Part shown: positions 46,738 to 56,863 of the stretch, in pieces
Position numbering within the stretch: the stretch's first letter is position 1
Layout of the letters: each line of letters opens with the position of its first letter
NCBI GenBank assembly: GCA_035771175.1
Contig: CM069590.1
Coordinates: 33,742,821-33,806,820 of the forward strand
Direction of reading: 5' to 3'
DNA length: 64,000 nucleotides
Source of the DNA: Paratinospora sagittata
Lineage: Eukaryota > Streptophyta > Magnoliopsida > Ranunculales > Menispermaceae
Position numbers and translations under genes: made by a program
Notes under the pieces: model-generated
The model's database searches: none
What the model saw: only the letters and a program-made list of their open reading frames with translations
Told to the model about the DNA's origin: nothing

Positions 46738-47334
46738 TGTTAACCTATATGGTTCATCCTTAGCGCATTCCTAAAGTATACTTGATGAAGTATGTTTTGA
46801 TGATCACAAATAAAGTATTTTTCGGTGCTAACGAATGTTTTTCAAGAACTTATCTCTGCACCAAAGGAAAAGCAAAAATCCAAGGAACGACTCGATCAAG
46901 GAACTCAAAGCTTACATCCAACGATCAAGCTCGTTTTAACTAACAGACTTCAACAATCACATCATGATTTCAAGATCACTTCTCTCGGACGTTTTGATCA
47001 AGCTTCAAGACTACATCTCTCGATCAACGTTCAAGTTATTGAACTCCGAATTACTCTTATTGAAGATCTCACAATGAAGAGTTGGATTTAACGCTTATAA
47101 GAAAAGAGAAATACACAAAGTATTTAAGGTATATCTTTCTCTAATTGTTATTGCTCAAAATGTGTTTCAAAACCATGCATATATCATTTTCATATGTTTT
47201 CTAAATCTGCATGTTTTGATGTCTTAACTATATTTCAAGAAATTTAGTACTATATATTTAATTTGAAATATACCGAGTTTTTATTCACATGTATTGAATA
47301 TTTTATCGCGAGTCAAAACTGTTTTCAAAGAGTC

Positions 47335-48060
47335 TTTCAGGACACTAATGAAATAGCAGCGCTCTTCTGAACTTGTTAAGTCAGGACGCTGATAGGTTAT
47401 TAGGACGCTGATAACGTTCAAAGTTAAATTGAACTAAATAATTAGGACGCTTACTTGTTTAGTAGTGGCCTCCTCTATTAGTCAACCTTTGAAGTTGTCA
47501 GGAAGCTGACTCAGCATCAGCTCACTGAAAGATCTCTTTAAGTTATTCAAAGAATTTTTCTTTGAGGACGCTGATGGTTATAAGTTGATTAAACTATTGG
47601 GACGCTTACTGGATAGGAGCGCCCTCACTTTTGGAAATCAACTTAATAACTTTCAGGACGCTGATTGTCCTTCAACGTGTTTTTAAATGTCTTAACTTGC
47701 AAGACGCTTACATAGTAGTAGAACCCTCATGTTATGTTTTTTATCCAGTAGGACGCTCAAGTAATGTAGCTCCCTCATGTTTTGTTTTATGTTTTAAAGG
47801 CAGGACACTTACTCAGATAGTAGCGCCCTCATGCTTTTAATCGTTTTAAAACATAGCAGAATGCTAACTGTGCATTAACGCCCTCAAGGTTTAAGTCTTC
47901 TAAATGTCATAAGTAAGTCAGGACGCTTATGAGTTAGTAACACCCTCACTTAAGTGTTCAGTAGGACGCTTATACGTAGTAAGCACCCTGAAGGAACAAA
48001 ACGAAAAAGTTGATATTATGCGTTAGGACACTAATTATGAAATCAAGATGCTAATTCAAC
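47335..48060. repeat. Array of imperfect hairpin modules in LTR B (3')
   Basis: This is the clearest copy, with about 13 modules. Typical pairs are GGGACGCTTACTGGATAGG with AGCGCCCTCAC, and CAGGACACTTACTCAGATAG with TAGCGCCCTCATG. The outer halves can pair over 7-9 bases while the 10-14-base loops differ. Confidence 0.82.
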
Positions 48061-48324
48061 TACCGTCATTGTTCGAATGAGTACATTACGTCAGTTTACT
48101 TTTTCAGGACAGACACTTACATAGTGTCCTTTTTAGACTTATCAGAGACCATTTCTGATACATGAAAGAAGTTCTTTTAAAGCTTTCCTCTTTCATGAAA
48201 TTTGAAAAGAACCAGAATGTTAGTGAAAATCGCAGTTGCTATTTTCATATAACATTCAAGCCGTTGTGTGAAAATGTTCACATTATTTGAACTTCAAATG
48301 TCTAACGGCTATGTCCTACTAAGT

Positions 48325-48333
48325 CTATAAATA
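48325..48333 (+). promoter_or_regulatory. LTR B 3' TATA box
   Basis: CTATAAATA preceded by ACTAAGT, 3' of the hairpin array; identical to the boxes in the C-family LTRs. Confidence 0.68.
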
Positions 48334-49575
48334 CCAACACTTAGGACCAAACAACTTGCTAATCACTTTGTGTTGTGCCAATACTTTTTGAAAGTTAGTC
48401 TGAGTCAAAATGAATTTCATTTTCTAATCTTTCAAAATATTTTTACTGATACCTATACGATTTTCATATTGAACTTCAATTCTACTTTAGATTTGAAAAT
48501 TTGTTTTCATATTGGTATCAACTCAAATTCTCAGCACTGATTCATATCTGGTATCATTCATGTTGATGATAGAATTTGAGAAATAGTTCAAGATATACAG
48601 TCGTACTTGATTTCATATCTTAAGTATTGTATTGAACTATATCCGTAGTTGCGTTAAACTACTGATCGTTGAACAAGAAGTTCTCATACATATATTCTAT
48701 ATCTATTTTAAAAAATGTATTTCTTTGATTTACACCAGTCCTTTGTTTTTAACGTCAATATTTGTTTGGTATATTTTATCTTTCGATAAAGCACTGATTT
48801 TTATTTCATAACATTCATGCTTTTCGAAACTGCACTTGAGCAATACCGAACATTGAAAGGTAAAGGACTGAAAGTGTATTTCAACTTTGCATTACCTACT
48901 TCACATTTCATATCTTCGTAATGCTATGTATTGTGCTTAATGTAAAGTGATCTACTTCGTTAAAACCAACCAACATCTTAGTGTTGTAATGTTGGTGTGT
49001 TTCTGAATTGAAACAACTAGGACAAGTGAAAGTAGTTCACTTGATTATTTCAAGATTGAAATCATATAGGTTTTTTTTTAGCCTGTAAAAGAGAAATCGG
49101 TTCATCCTCATCCAGTAAAAGGGCAGGTGTGTCCTTAACCGTAAAAATGATAGGTTATCTCTTAGCCTTAAAAGAGAAATCAGTTGTTCCTTATCCCGCA
49201 AAAGGATTACGATTCTTCTTTAGCCAGTAAAAGGAACATGGTTTTTTCTAATCCCAAAAAAAAGAAAATGGTTCATCCTTAGCCCATGAAGGGATAGGTT
49301 TTCCTTTAACCTGAAAAAGGGCAGTTGTAATGGTTTGGTTCTCACTCGTAAGAGAATCAGTTAGTGGATTGAGAAAATCCTAATCGGGAGATTAGGTAGT
49401 GGACGTAGGCTTGGCCGAACCATTATAAATCTTTGTGTCAAACTTTTGCATTTTAGTCTATGTTCTAATTTGCATCATATTCTAATTAACTTATGTGAAT
49501 CACCTAAGTTATTAGAAGACACGTTTTAAAATATACCATTGCACCCAATTCACCCCCCTCTTGGGTGGACCGATA

Positions 49576-50022
49576 ACGACTTGCCACCATGGTTGTGGAT
49601 GAAACAACCCTCCTTATTTTGTCTACACTCATTGATGGTCCAAAATTACCTAGTGACAAGTTAGATGTATATTTGCATCCATTGATCAATGAGTTGAAGG
49701 AGTTATGGTTTGAAGGTGTGCTCACATATGATGCATCAAGCGATGAAATGTTTAAAATGCATGTTGCGTTATTATGGACTATGAGTGAATTTCCAGCATA
49801 TGCTAACTTGTCAGGATGGAGTACAATAGGTAAATTTATTTGTCCTTGTTGTAATATAGAGACACAGTCTCGTTGGTTAAAACATAGTAAGAAGCATTGT
49901 TACATGGGTCATTGTCGATTTTTGCCTACAAGTCACAGATTTTGAAAAAAATAAAGTTTCTTTTGATGTAAAATTAGAATGAGATAGTAAACCTCATCAA
50001 TTATCAGGCACAAATGTGTTAC
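49576..50022 (+). pseudogene. CACTA (En/Spm) TNP2-type transposase, downstream part
   Basis: The reading continues from 29670: LPPWLWMKQPS, then in the frame 49589-49945 LIDGPKLPSDKLDVYLHPLI, NELKELWFEGVLTYDAS, ALLWTMSEFPAYANLSGWS, KFICPCCN, KHCYMGHCRFLP. These are hallmark blocks of TNP2-type transposases, including the CPCC zinc-binding pair. After a TGA it goes on with NKVSFD and SKPHQLSGTNVLLL. It ends at GTTAC (50018-50022), the left flank of element C. No terminal inverted repeats lie in the window. Confidence 0.9.
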
Positions 50023-50857
50023 TGTTGTTCTAATGACGCTCACCTTTGTATATTTTGATGATTACAAATAGCATTCCATTGAGTACTAATCACTTTGACT
50101 AAGTTGTTTTAGCTTAAAATGATCAAATCATAAAAGTCAACTAAAAGGTCAAAGTCAAAGTTCCAAGTGAATCAAAACAACGAATGATCAAAATCTATCT
50201 TTGTATTGTATTTGCTTAGATTCAATCTAGGGCTGTAGAATCCTCTTTAGTGTAATTAGCCAAATCATTGCATGCATCATATTTTGAAATCTTTGGTTTT
50301 TACAGAGTCAAACCGATTTTTGTTTTAGTCAAAATCTTGACTTTCATAAAAACAAAATAAGTTTAACACTTGTATTAACTTCAATTTGATCGAGTTCAGT
50401 GTATCCAAGTGTATTTAGACTTGTTTGATCAATAAAACATGTTTTGATCGCAGATATTTCAAAAGAAAGCCTGTTTAATTTTTTGTGTACTACATAAACA
50501 CATTTCCTGTTTGGACTTAGTGAAAATTTCACTCAGTCAAGCAGAAACGCGTTTCTTGTTTTGGACTTAGTGAAAATTTCACTTGGTCGAGCAGAAATTC
50601 ATTCTTGAAACAAGAAAGCGTTTCCTAAAAATTCCCAGAATTATGCTTTAGGGAAATTCACACAGAAACGCGTTTCTTCTGAGAGAAACACGTTTCCTAC
50701 TTTTTGGTCAATTCTAGAATTTCTTACAGAAACGCATTTCTCTCAAAGAAAACACATTTTCGTGAAAAAAAATAGAGAACTATTGTTTTAGTGCTTTTTG
50801 TACAGAAATGAGGGTCTATGTATAGAACCATGGTTCTTTTTTTCGATTTTTAAATTT

Positions 50858-50866
50858 CTATAAATA
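50858..50866 (+). promoter_or_regulatory. LTR C TATA box
   Basis: CTATAAATA at the position equivalent to 52282-52290 in the inserted solo LTR; both precede a T-rich CTCATTR-GCAAC segment likely near the transcription start. Confidence 0.68.
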
Positions 50867-51069
50867 CACTTTTTTTCTCATTGATAGCAACTTTTGCAAA
50901 ATTTACTAAGTTTGTGCACTTTATTATTCTCCACATCTTTCAAACTTTTGCAAGCATTCTAAGTTCATTTTGATTTGAGAAAAAGTGTCATTGTGCTTAA
51001 GTGTTCTTCACATCTCTTCAACAAGTTTTCTCTCTTGTGTTTCAAAAGAAATCTCTAAGTGTTTTAATT

Positions 51070-51335
51070 CTCACTTGGTGAGAACATCCTCTTGAGAGAT
51101 TTTAAGTGTTCAAGAGTTTTTTGACTTGTGTGTTTCATCTACATCACTTCCAAGTCAAGAAATCAACTAGGAACCTCCATTACTAGCCTGCACTTCATAC
51201 TTCATTATTTTGGCTGATTCATCTAAGGCGAGTATTCATTTTATTTGTACTAAATCTTTGAGAGTTGCTTGGTAAGAACACTCTCTATCATTTGTATACA
51301 TTATTGTATTTGACTTGGCTTGTTAGCGAAGTGTT
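51070..51335. repeat. First copy of 266-bp LTR C duplication
   Basis: CTCACTTGGTGAGAACATCC to TTGTTAGCGAAGTGTT is repeated at 53173-53437. The solo LTR 51336-53167 lies exactly between the two copies. A shared AAGTG at both unit borders suggests a microhomology-based duplication. Confidence 0.88.
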
Positions 51336-53167
51336 TGTTGACTTATTAACCCTCACCCTTGTATGTTTTGATGATTGCAAACAACATTATTTGCATACTA
51401 ATCACTTTGACTAAGGTGTTTCAGTACTTAAATGATCATATCTATAAAGTCAACTAAAAAGTCAAAGTCAAAGTGGATCAAAGCAATCAGACGATCAAGA
51501 TCACATCTATGTAATGTAATTGTTTAGATTCCATAGGGTTGTAGAATACTTTCTACTTGTGTCAGCCAAAGTCTATGCATGCATCATATTTCAAAATCAT
51601 TTTTGTTTTTGCGAAGTCAATTATTTTCACCGAAATTCAACTCTTTGCGTGTTTGATCAAAGTTATCTTGATTTATGTATTAATCATAAGATTACTTCAA
51701 TTGTAATGATTTGAAGTTGAGTTTATTGTATTTAACTTTTGATTTGAAAAAGTCAACCATTTTTTAAAGTCAAAGTGATTTTGATTTAGTCAAAAGTCTA
51801 ACTTTTCATCCATAATGAGTTTAACACTTGTTCATTCTTCAATTTGATCTAATTCAATGTATCCAAGTGTATTTAGATTTGTTTGATCGAGAAAACATGT
51901 GTTTGATTGCACACATATCAAAAGAAAATATGTTTAAGTTTCTGTGTATTGAAAAAAAGTGTTTCCTGTATGGACTTGATGAAAATCTCACTCAGTCAAA
52001 GCATAAACGCATTTTCTGTTTTGGACTTAGTGAAAATTTTCACTCGGTCATGCAGAAACATGTTTTCTCAAAATTTCTAGAATTGTGTTCTTGGGAAATG
52101 CACACTGAAACGCATTTCCTCTAAGAGTAACGTATTTTTTGCTTTTTGGAAATTATGAAAATTCACACAGAAATGCGTTTATCTCAAAGGACGCGTTTTC
52201 GCGTTGGAAACAAGTTCATTTTGAATAGAAACGTGATTCTGTGTATAGAACAAAAGTTCTTACTTTTTCGAAAATATTTTTCTATAAATATGTTTCTTAG
52301 CTCATTATGAGCAACCTTTTGCAAAATCTTTGAAAGAAAGAAACTTGTGCTAACATTGGTTCACCACATCTTTCAAAAGGAAAACATGTTTCAAATTGAG
52401 TGTTTCATTTGTTTTTGATTTTCCATCTTTGAGAAGAAAAGTTTTCAAGTTCTCCGAGTTCTTCAAGTTAGATTTTCAAGTATTCAAATCATTTTGAGGA
52501 AATCTCCTGTGCATTAAATCTTCATTTTGAGAAGACATCTTTCCAAGAGATTTCAAGTGATAGAGGTATTTGATTGAGTGGTTAAAACTTCATCATTTCT
52601 CAATCAAGTCCAAAGAGGTCCTTCCTCATTTCAACTTGCACTTCATTTTACACACTTTGGTTGTACATCATTTCAAAGGTATTCATTCTTACTTGTACTT
52701 CATTTGAGAGTTGTTTGGTATAGAACAATCTCTCCATCTTTATAAACACATTTGAATTGAGATTGGCTGGTTAGCCAATTGGGAAGACTCCTTACTATTG
52801 GTCGGTGTTTGTAACTGTTCGATTCGCACCCGTCAGTTCAATCAAAGTTAGGTAGGATCCACACCCGCAAGTTCGATCAAAGTTTGGTAGGATCCACACC
52901 TGTAAGTGGAATCAAGTTGTAACGGTTTGATTCACACCCATAAGTTGAATCAAAGTTAGTGGATGTTTGAGAAATCTTGACCAGGGAGGTTAAGTAATGG
53001 AGATAGGCTTTGAAGAAGCCGAACCACTCTAAATTACTATTTCCATTATTTACTTTCCTTGCACTTTGTTTAATTGCTTATCTTTGCCATTAAGTGTTTA
53101 GTAAGGTTTCATGAAAATCTGCTAAGTCTAATTCACCCCCCCTCTTGGACTATAATCTGGGCCAACA
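51336..53167 (+). mobile_element. Sirevirus-like solo LTR in LTR C, perfect TSD
   Basis: It runs TGTTGACTTATTAACC to CTGGGCCAACA, 1832 bp, flanked by GTGTT at 51331-51335 and 53168-53172. It belongs to the same broad family as LTR C. It contains GAAACGCGTTTC-like palindromic segments (52015-52200), a TATA box at 52282 and (CACACCCGTAAGTTCAATCA)-type sub-repeats at 52805-52940. Confidence 0.92.
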
Positions 53168-53782
53168 GTGTTCTCACTTGGTGAGAAAATCCTCTTGAGA
53201 GATTTCAAGTGTTCCGGAGTTCTTTAACTTGTGTGTTTCATTTAAATCACTTCCAAGTCAAGAAATAAACTAGGAACCTCTATTACTAGCCAACACTTCA
53301 TACTTCATTATTTTGGCTGATTCATCTAAGGAGGCATTCATTTTATTTGTACTAAATCTTTGAGAGTTGCTTGGTAAGAACACTCTCTATCATTTGTATA
53401 CATTATTGTATTTGACTTGGCTTGTTAGCCAAGTGAGAAGTCCCCTAACCGGAGGTCGGCGTTTGTAACGGTTCAATTCACACCTGCAAGTTGAATCAAA
53501 GTTAAGTAGGATCCACACTGGTAAGTTGGATCAAGTTGTATCGGTTTGGTTCATACCCGTAAGTTGAATCAAGTTTAGTAGAGTTTGGAAAATCTTAACC
53601 AGGGAGGTTATGTAGTGAAGGTAGGCTTTGAATAAGCCGAACCACTCTAAATCGCTGTGTCCTTTGATTTCTTTCTTACACTTTATATTACTTATATCTT
53701 TGCTAATTGTGTAAAGTAAGGGTTTTGGAAAATATGCTAAAGTTAAATTCACCCCCCTCTTGAACTATAATCTAGGCCAACA
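53168..53782 (+). mobile_element. Element C 5' LTR, second part
   Basis: This is the downstream remainder of LTR C, opening with the second copy of the 266-bp duplication (53173-53437). It has CACACCTGCAAGTTGAATCA-type sub-repeats, the GTTATGTAGTGAAGG / GAACCACTCTAAATC block and the end CTAGGCCAACA. Confidence 0.88.
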
Positions 53783-53784
53783 AG

Positions 53785-53797
53785 TGGTATCAAAGCA
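53785..53797 (+). promoter_or_regulatory. PBS of element C
   Basis: TGGTATCAAAGCA, the initiator-Met type with one change (G to A), lies two bases after the LTR end. Confidence 0.88.
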
Positions 53798-53835
53798 GGT
53801 TTTCCCTTAAAGTTATTTAACAATTTCTTTGAGTT

Positions 53836-55025
53836 ATGACAACTAATGATAATGTCAAGAGCAGTTTCAAGGAAGGCCAATCCACTCATATGCCACCTTT
53901 TGCGCAAACGAGACAACTATCTCCATTGGAAAACTCGAATGGGTTTCTCCATTAAGGCTCAAGACATGGAGATGTGGGAAATTGTTACCACCGGCTATGA
54001 ATACCTCACTAAGATTGAAAATGGTGTACTCATGAGAAAGGAAAGGTGTGAATGGCTTCGAGAAAAGGAGATAGCAACTTAACAACCAAACCATCAACCT
54101 CCTATTTTGTATCTTGTCCTCCAACGAGTTCAACAGGATTAGTGAGTGTGATACGGCAAAGGAGATTTGGGATAAACTTAAAATAACTCATGAAGGGACG
54201 AAACAAGTCAATGAGACAAAACTCTGTATGCTTGAAGAAACATATGAAACTTTAAGGATGAAGGATGACGAGGATATCTTCGGAGCGGTGAAAAGATTCT
54301 CAAAGATCATAAATGAGATGAAAAACTTGGGTGAAGTATTCACTCAAGCAAAGACTATTGGCAAGTTCCTTAGAGGTTTGTCCAAGGAATGAGATCCAAA
54401 GGTTACAACTATTGAAGAAGCAAAAAATCTAGGAGAATACTCTTTCGATGAGCTATGTGGTTCTCTTATGGTACACGAAATGAAGCTAAAGAGTCGGAAC
54501 CTAATTACACTTAAGGAAGAAAACAAGATCAAGAAAGATTTGGCTTTGAATGCAAATGAAAAAGCTGGAAATTCATCATCCGAAGGTGACTATATCGATG
54601 ATGAAGTTGTCATGCTCACAAAGAGGCTATACTTGAAGAGAAAAGGCAAGACCGGTTTGAGGCAAAGCTGAGTGAACTCATTTGCTTCGGTTGCAACAAA
54701 CGGGGTCACATGAAAAGCGAGTGCCCAAACAAAAATAAGTACAACTTCAACCCGAAGAAGAAGGACAAAAAGGTCTTGAAAGCCACATGGGACAATTCGA
54801 GTGAGAGTGAGAGTGAATCGGATTCTGGTGACGAGAAGGTTGTTATTTGTCTTATGGAAAATAACGAGGTAAAAGATTCATCTAGTGATAATTTTGATGA
54901 TTGTGATGATTTGTTTGATGAATCTGATTTTGACCTTGTTAAATTTGAATTAGACAAAAAATTTAAAAGAAATTCAAAGCTCAAAAAGAGATTGAGGACC
55001 GCACTTGTAAAGATTGAATCTCAAC
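53836..55025 (+). pseudogene. gag: Sirevirus-like gag of element C, broken
   Basis: It starts ATG ACA ACT AAT at 53836. With several shifts and stops it shows WKTRMGFSIKAQDMEMWEIV, DTAKEIWDKLKITHEGT, LCMLEETYETLRMKDDEDIF, FSKIINEMKNLGE and DELCGSLMVHEMKLK: a UBN2-type gag. The CCHC knuckle CFGCNKRGHMKSEC lies at 54683-54724. An acidic serine-rich segment (SESESESDSGDE) and aspartate-rich run follow. The frame is cut at 55025 by a minus-strand solo LTR and resumes at 59033. Confidence 0.88.
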
Positions 55026-56044
55026 TATTGGCCCAGGTGTGTCCAAAAGGGGGTGAATTGGACACTTAGACAAATTAAAATATAATAGAATGACAAACAA
55101 TAAAGTATGGAAACAAATGAAATTGACAAAACAAATTTATATTAAGTCGGCTCCGTGCCTACCTCCACTACCTAACCTCCTCAGTTAGGATTTGAAACAT
55201 TCCACTAACGGATCTTCTTCACATGTGAAGACCAAACCGTTACAACTTCTCGACTTACAAGCTAGAGACTACCTAAACCTTCTCAACTTACGTGCTTGAG
55301 AACAACCTCTCACCTTTTCAACTTGCAGGCTAGAGAACTCCTATCTCAATCTACAAGCTTGAGACTAACCTAAGTTTCTCGATTTATAGGCTAGAGAACT
55401 GCCTAAGTGCTCAACTTCACGAGTTTGAGTAAACCACTATCTTGGTTACAAGATAAAGTGAAATCAGTAGTTCATATAACTACTTTTACAACACTTGATA
55501 CAGTTACAAGAAAAATGAAATGAAGTACAACTGTATCCTATGAACTATCTCTCAAATTTCTCCTTCAGCAAGTAATGATATGAGGTAAAACAGTACTGAA
55601 AATTTGAGTAAAACAATTCTCTTTTCTTCAAACAGATTTTCAATGAAATAGATAAAGTTTAACCTCAATATGAAAATCTTTTGAATGAAACTTCTTTCAA
55701 AGAAAACACTTTGAAAAACAATTTTAACTTTGAAAAGCAATTTGAAAATTTGACTAACTTCCAAAAGTAATTGCTCAAGAATTTTCGATGTTGTGTTTTG
55801 AATCTAAGTACTGGTATATATAGACTTAGTTGAGATAAAATGGTTGAGCATTTGATTTGAATTTTAAATATGAACGTTTGCTCACTACGAATTTAATCCT
55901 TCATAAAAATGGTAAGTCTGGTTTCTTACGAAATAGTTCTGATATAGTTCAAATAGCATGAATAAGGAAAGTCTTGGTGAACACGATTCATAGACCTGAA
56001 TTGTCAGTAAACAGGTTGACAGTTACTTTTTCAGAACTTATGTC

Positions 56045-56640
56045 AATGTTAGATTAGCGGCCTGATGTTCAATCAGCGTCTTGGTGCATGATACCAATAT
56101 CTGTCATTTTTATCCTTGAGCCTGCTTATGCAAGGTGAGAGTCCTACTGAATTGTGAAGTGAGGGCGCTATTTGAACGTAAGCGTCCTGATTTACTTAAG
56201 ACTTTTAAAAACATAAAAACGATGAGTATGCTACTGATCAATCAACGTCCTGATAAGTTACATAGTTGGTTCTTGTGAGGGTGCTACTGGAACGTAAGTG
56301 TCCTGATAGATAAGTGACTCCAACATATGCACTATTAACGTCCTGACTCATTTTTAAAACAAAATAACATTAGGGCACTACTGAACCGTAAGCACCCTGA
56401 TGCTTGAAATACTTAAGTTTAATTAGCGTACTAATATTCAATCAGCGTCCTGATAAGTTCATTTGGTTGAATCAATAAGGGGGCTACTCAAGATGTAATC
56501 GTCCTGATGGATAAGTGCATTTTCAACCTAGAACCTTATTTGCGTCCTAATGTGTTATCAGCGTCCTGAGTTACCTAGTATAAGAGAGTGCTGCTAAGAC
56601 ATTAGCGTCCTGATTAATGCATCAGCGTTTTGATGGACGC
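56045..56640. repeat. Array of imperfect hairpin modules
   Basis: About ten modules of type GAGGGCGCTATTTGAACGTA with AGCGTCCTGA occur upstream (in LTR sense) of the TATA box of the 55026-59027 LTR. Confidence 0.75.
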
Positions 56641-56863
56641 TTCCAATTTTTTTGATATTTTTCAACATTTTAAAGCTCGATAAAAATAGGATTAAACACT
56701 CGGTATTTTGAATCAAATCAAACATTGAAAATTTATTGAGTGATTGATAAAATCAACGGAAAAATACCTCAAAATCAAATCAATTAAACCATGCAATTAT
56801 GCATATATTGTAAATCTTGTTGGGAGCTATTTGAGTGAAAGTTTTACATTCTAAGTACTTAAA

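Larger units (their letters stand above)
29671..49575 (+). mobile_element. Element B: large non-autonomous Sirevirus-like retrotransposon
   Basis: The element has a 5' LTR (29671-35286, holding a solo LTR), PBS (35289), interior (35287-46737, holding element N) and a 3' LTR (46738-49575). The TSD is ACGAT (29666-29670) and ACGAC (49576-49580). The transposase reading frame rejoins across it, which independently confirms the borders. Without nested insertions the interior is only about 2.8 kb. No gag or pol homology is visible; one intact 175-codon ORF is present. Multiple PPT-like tracts and LTR palindromes fit the Sirevirus lineage. Confidence 0.85.
46738..49575 (+). mobile_element. Element B 3' LTR
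   Basis: It runs TGTTAACCTATATGG to GGGTGGACCGATA, 2838 bp, uninterrupted. It shows the module array, TATA box, sub-repeats (49085-49330) and GTAGTGGACGTAGG / GAACCATTATAAATC block. The end has CGATA in place of CAACA, so two changes occurred at the terminus. Small open frames inside (for example 46825-47091) are non-coding. Confidence 0.92.
50023..51335 (+). mobile_element. Element C 5' LTR, first part
   Basis: It starts TGTTGTTCTAATGACGCTCACC, homologous to the start of the solo LTR at 51336 (TGTTGACTTATTAACCC). It shares blocks such as TTTTGATGATTACAAA, TATCCAAGTGTATTTAGA and CTATAAATA (50858). Together with 53168-53782 it forms one LTR. Repeated GAAACGCGTTTC-like palindromes occur at about 50550-50760. 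Confidence 0.85.

Noticed and set aside
46825..47091. 88-codon ORF in the B 3' LTR
   Set aside because: It lies in LTR U3; the same region of the 5' LTR (29760-30025) and the inverted solo LTR carry stops.
50550..52210. Repeated GAAACGCGTTTC segments as possible regulatory palindromes
   Set aside because: Present in both C-type LTRs, but copies are variable and spread through an AT-rich U3; noted in the LTR entries, too weak for a separate claim.
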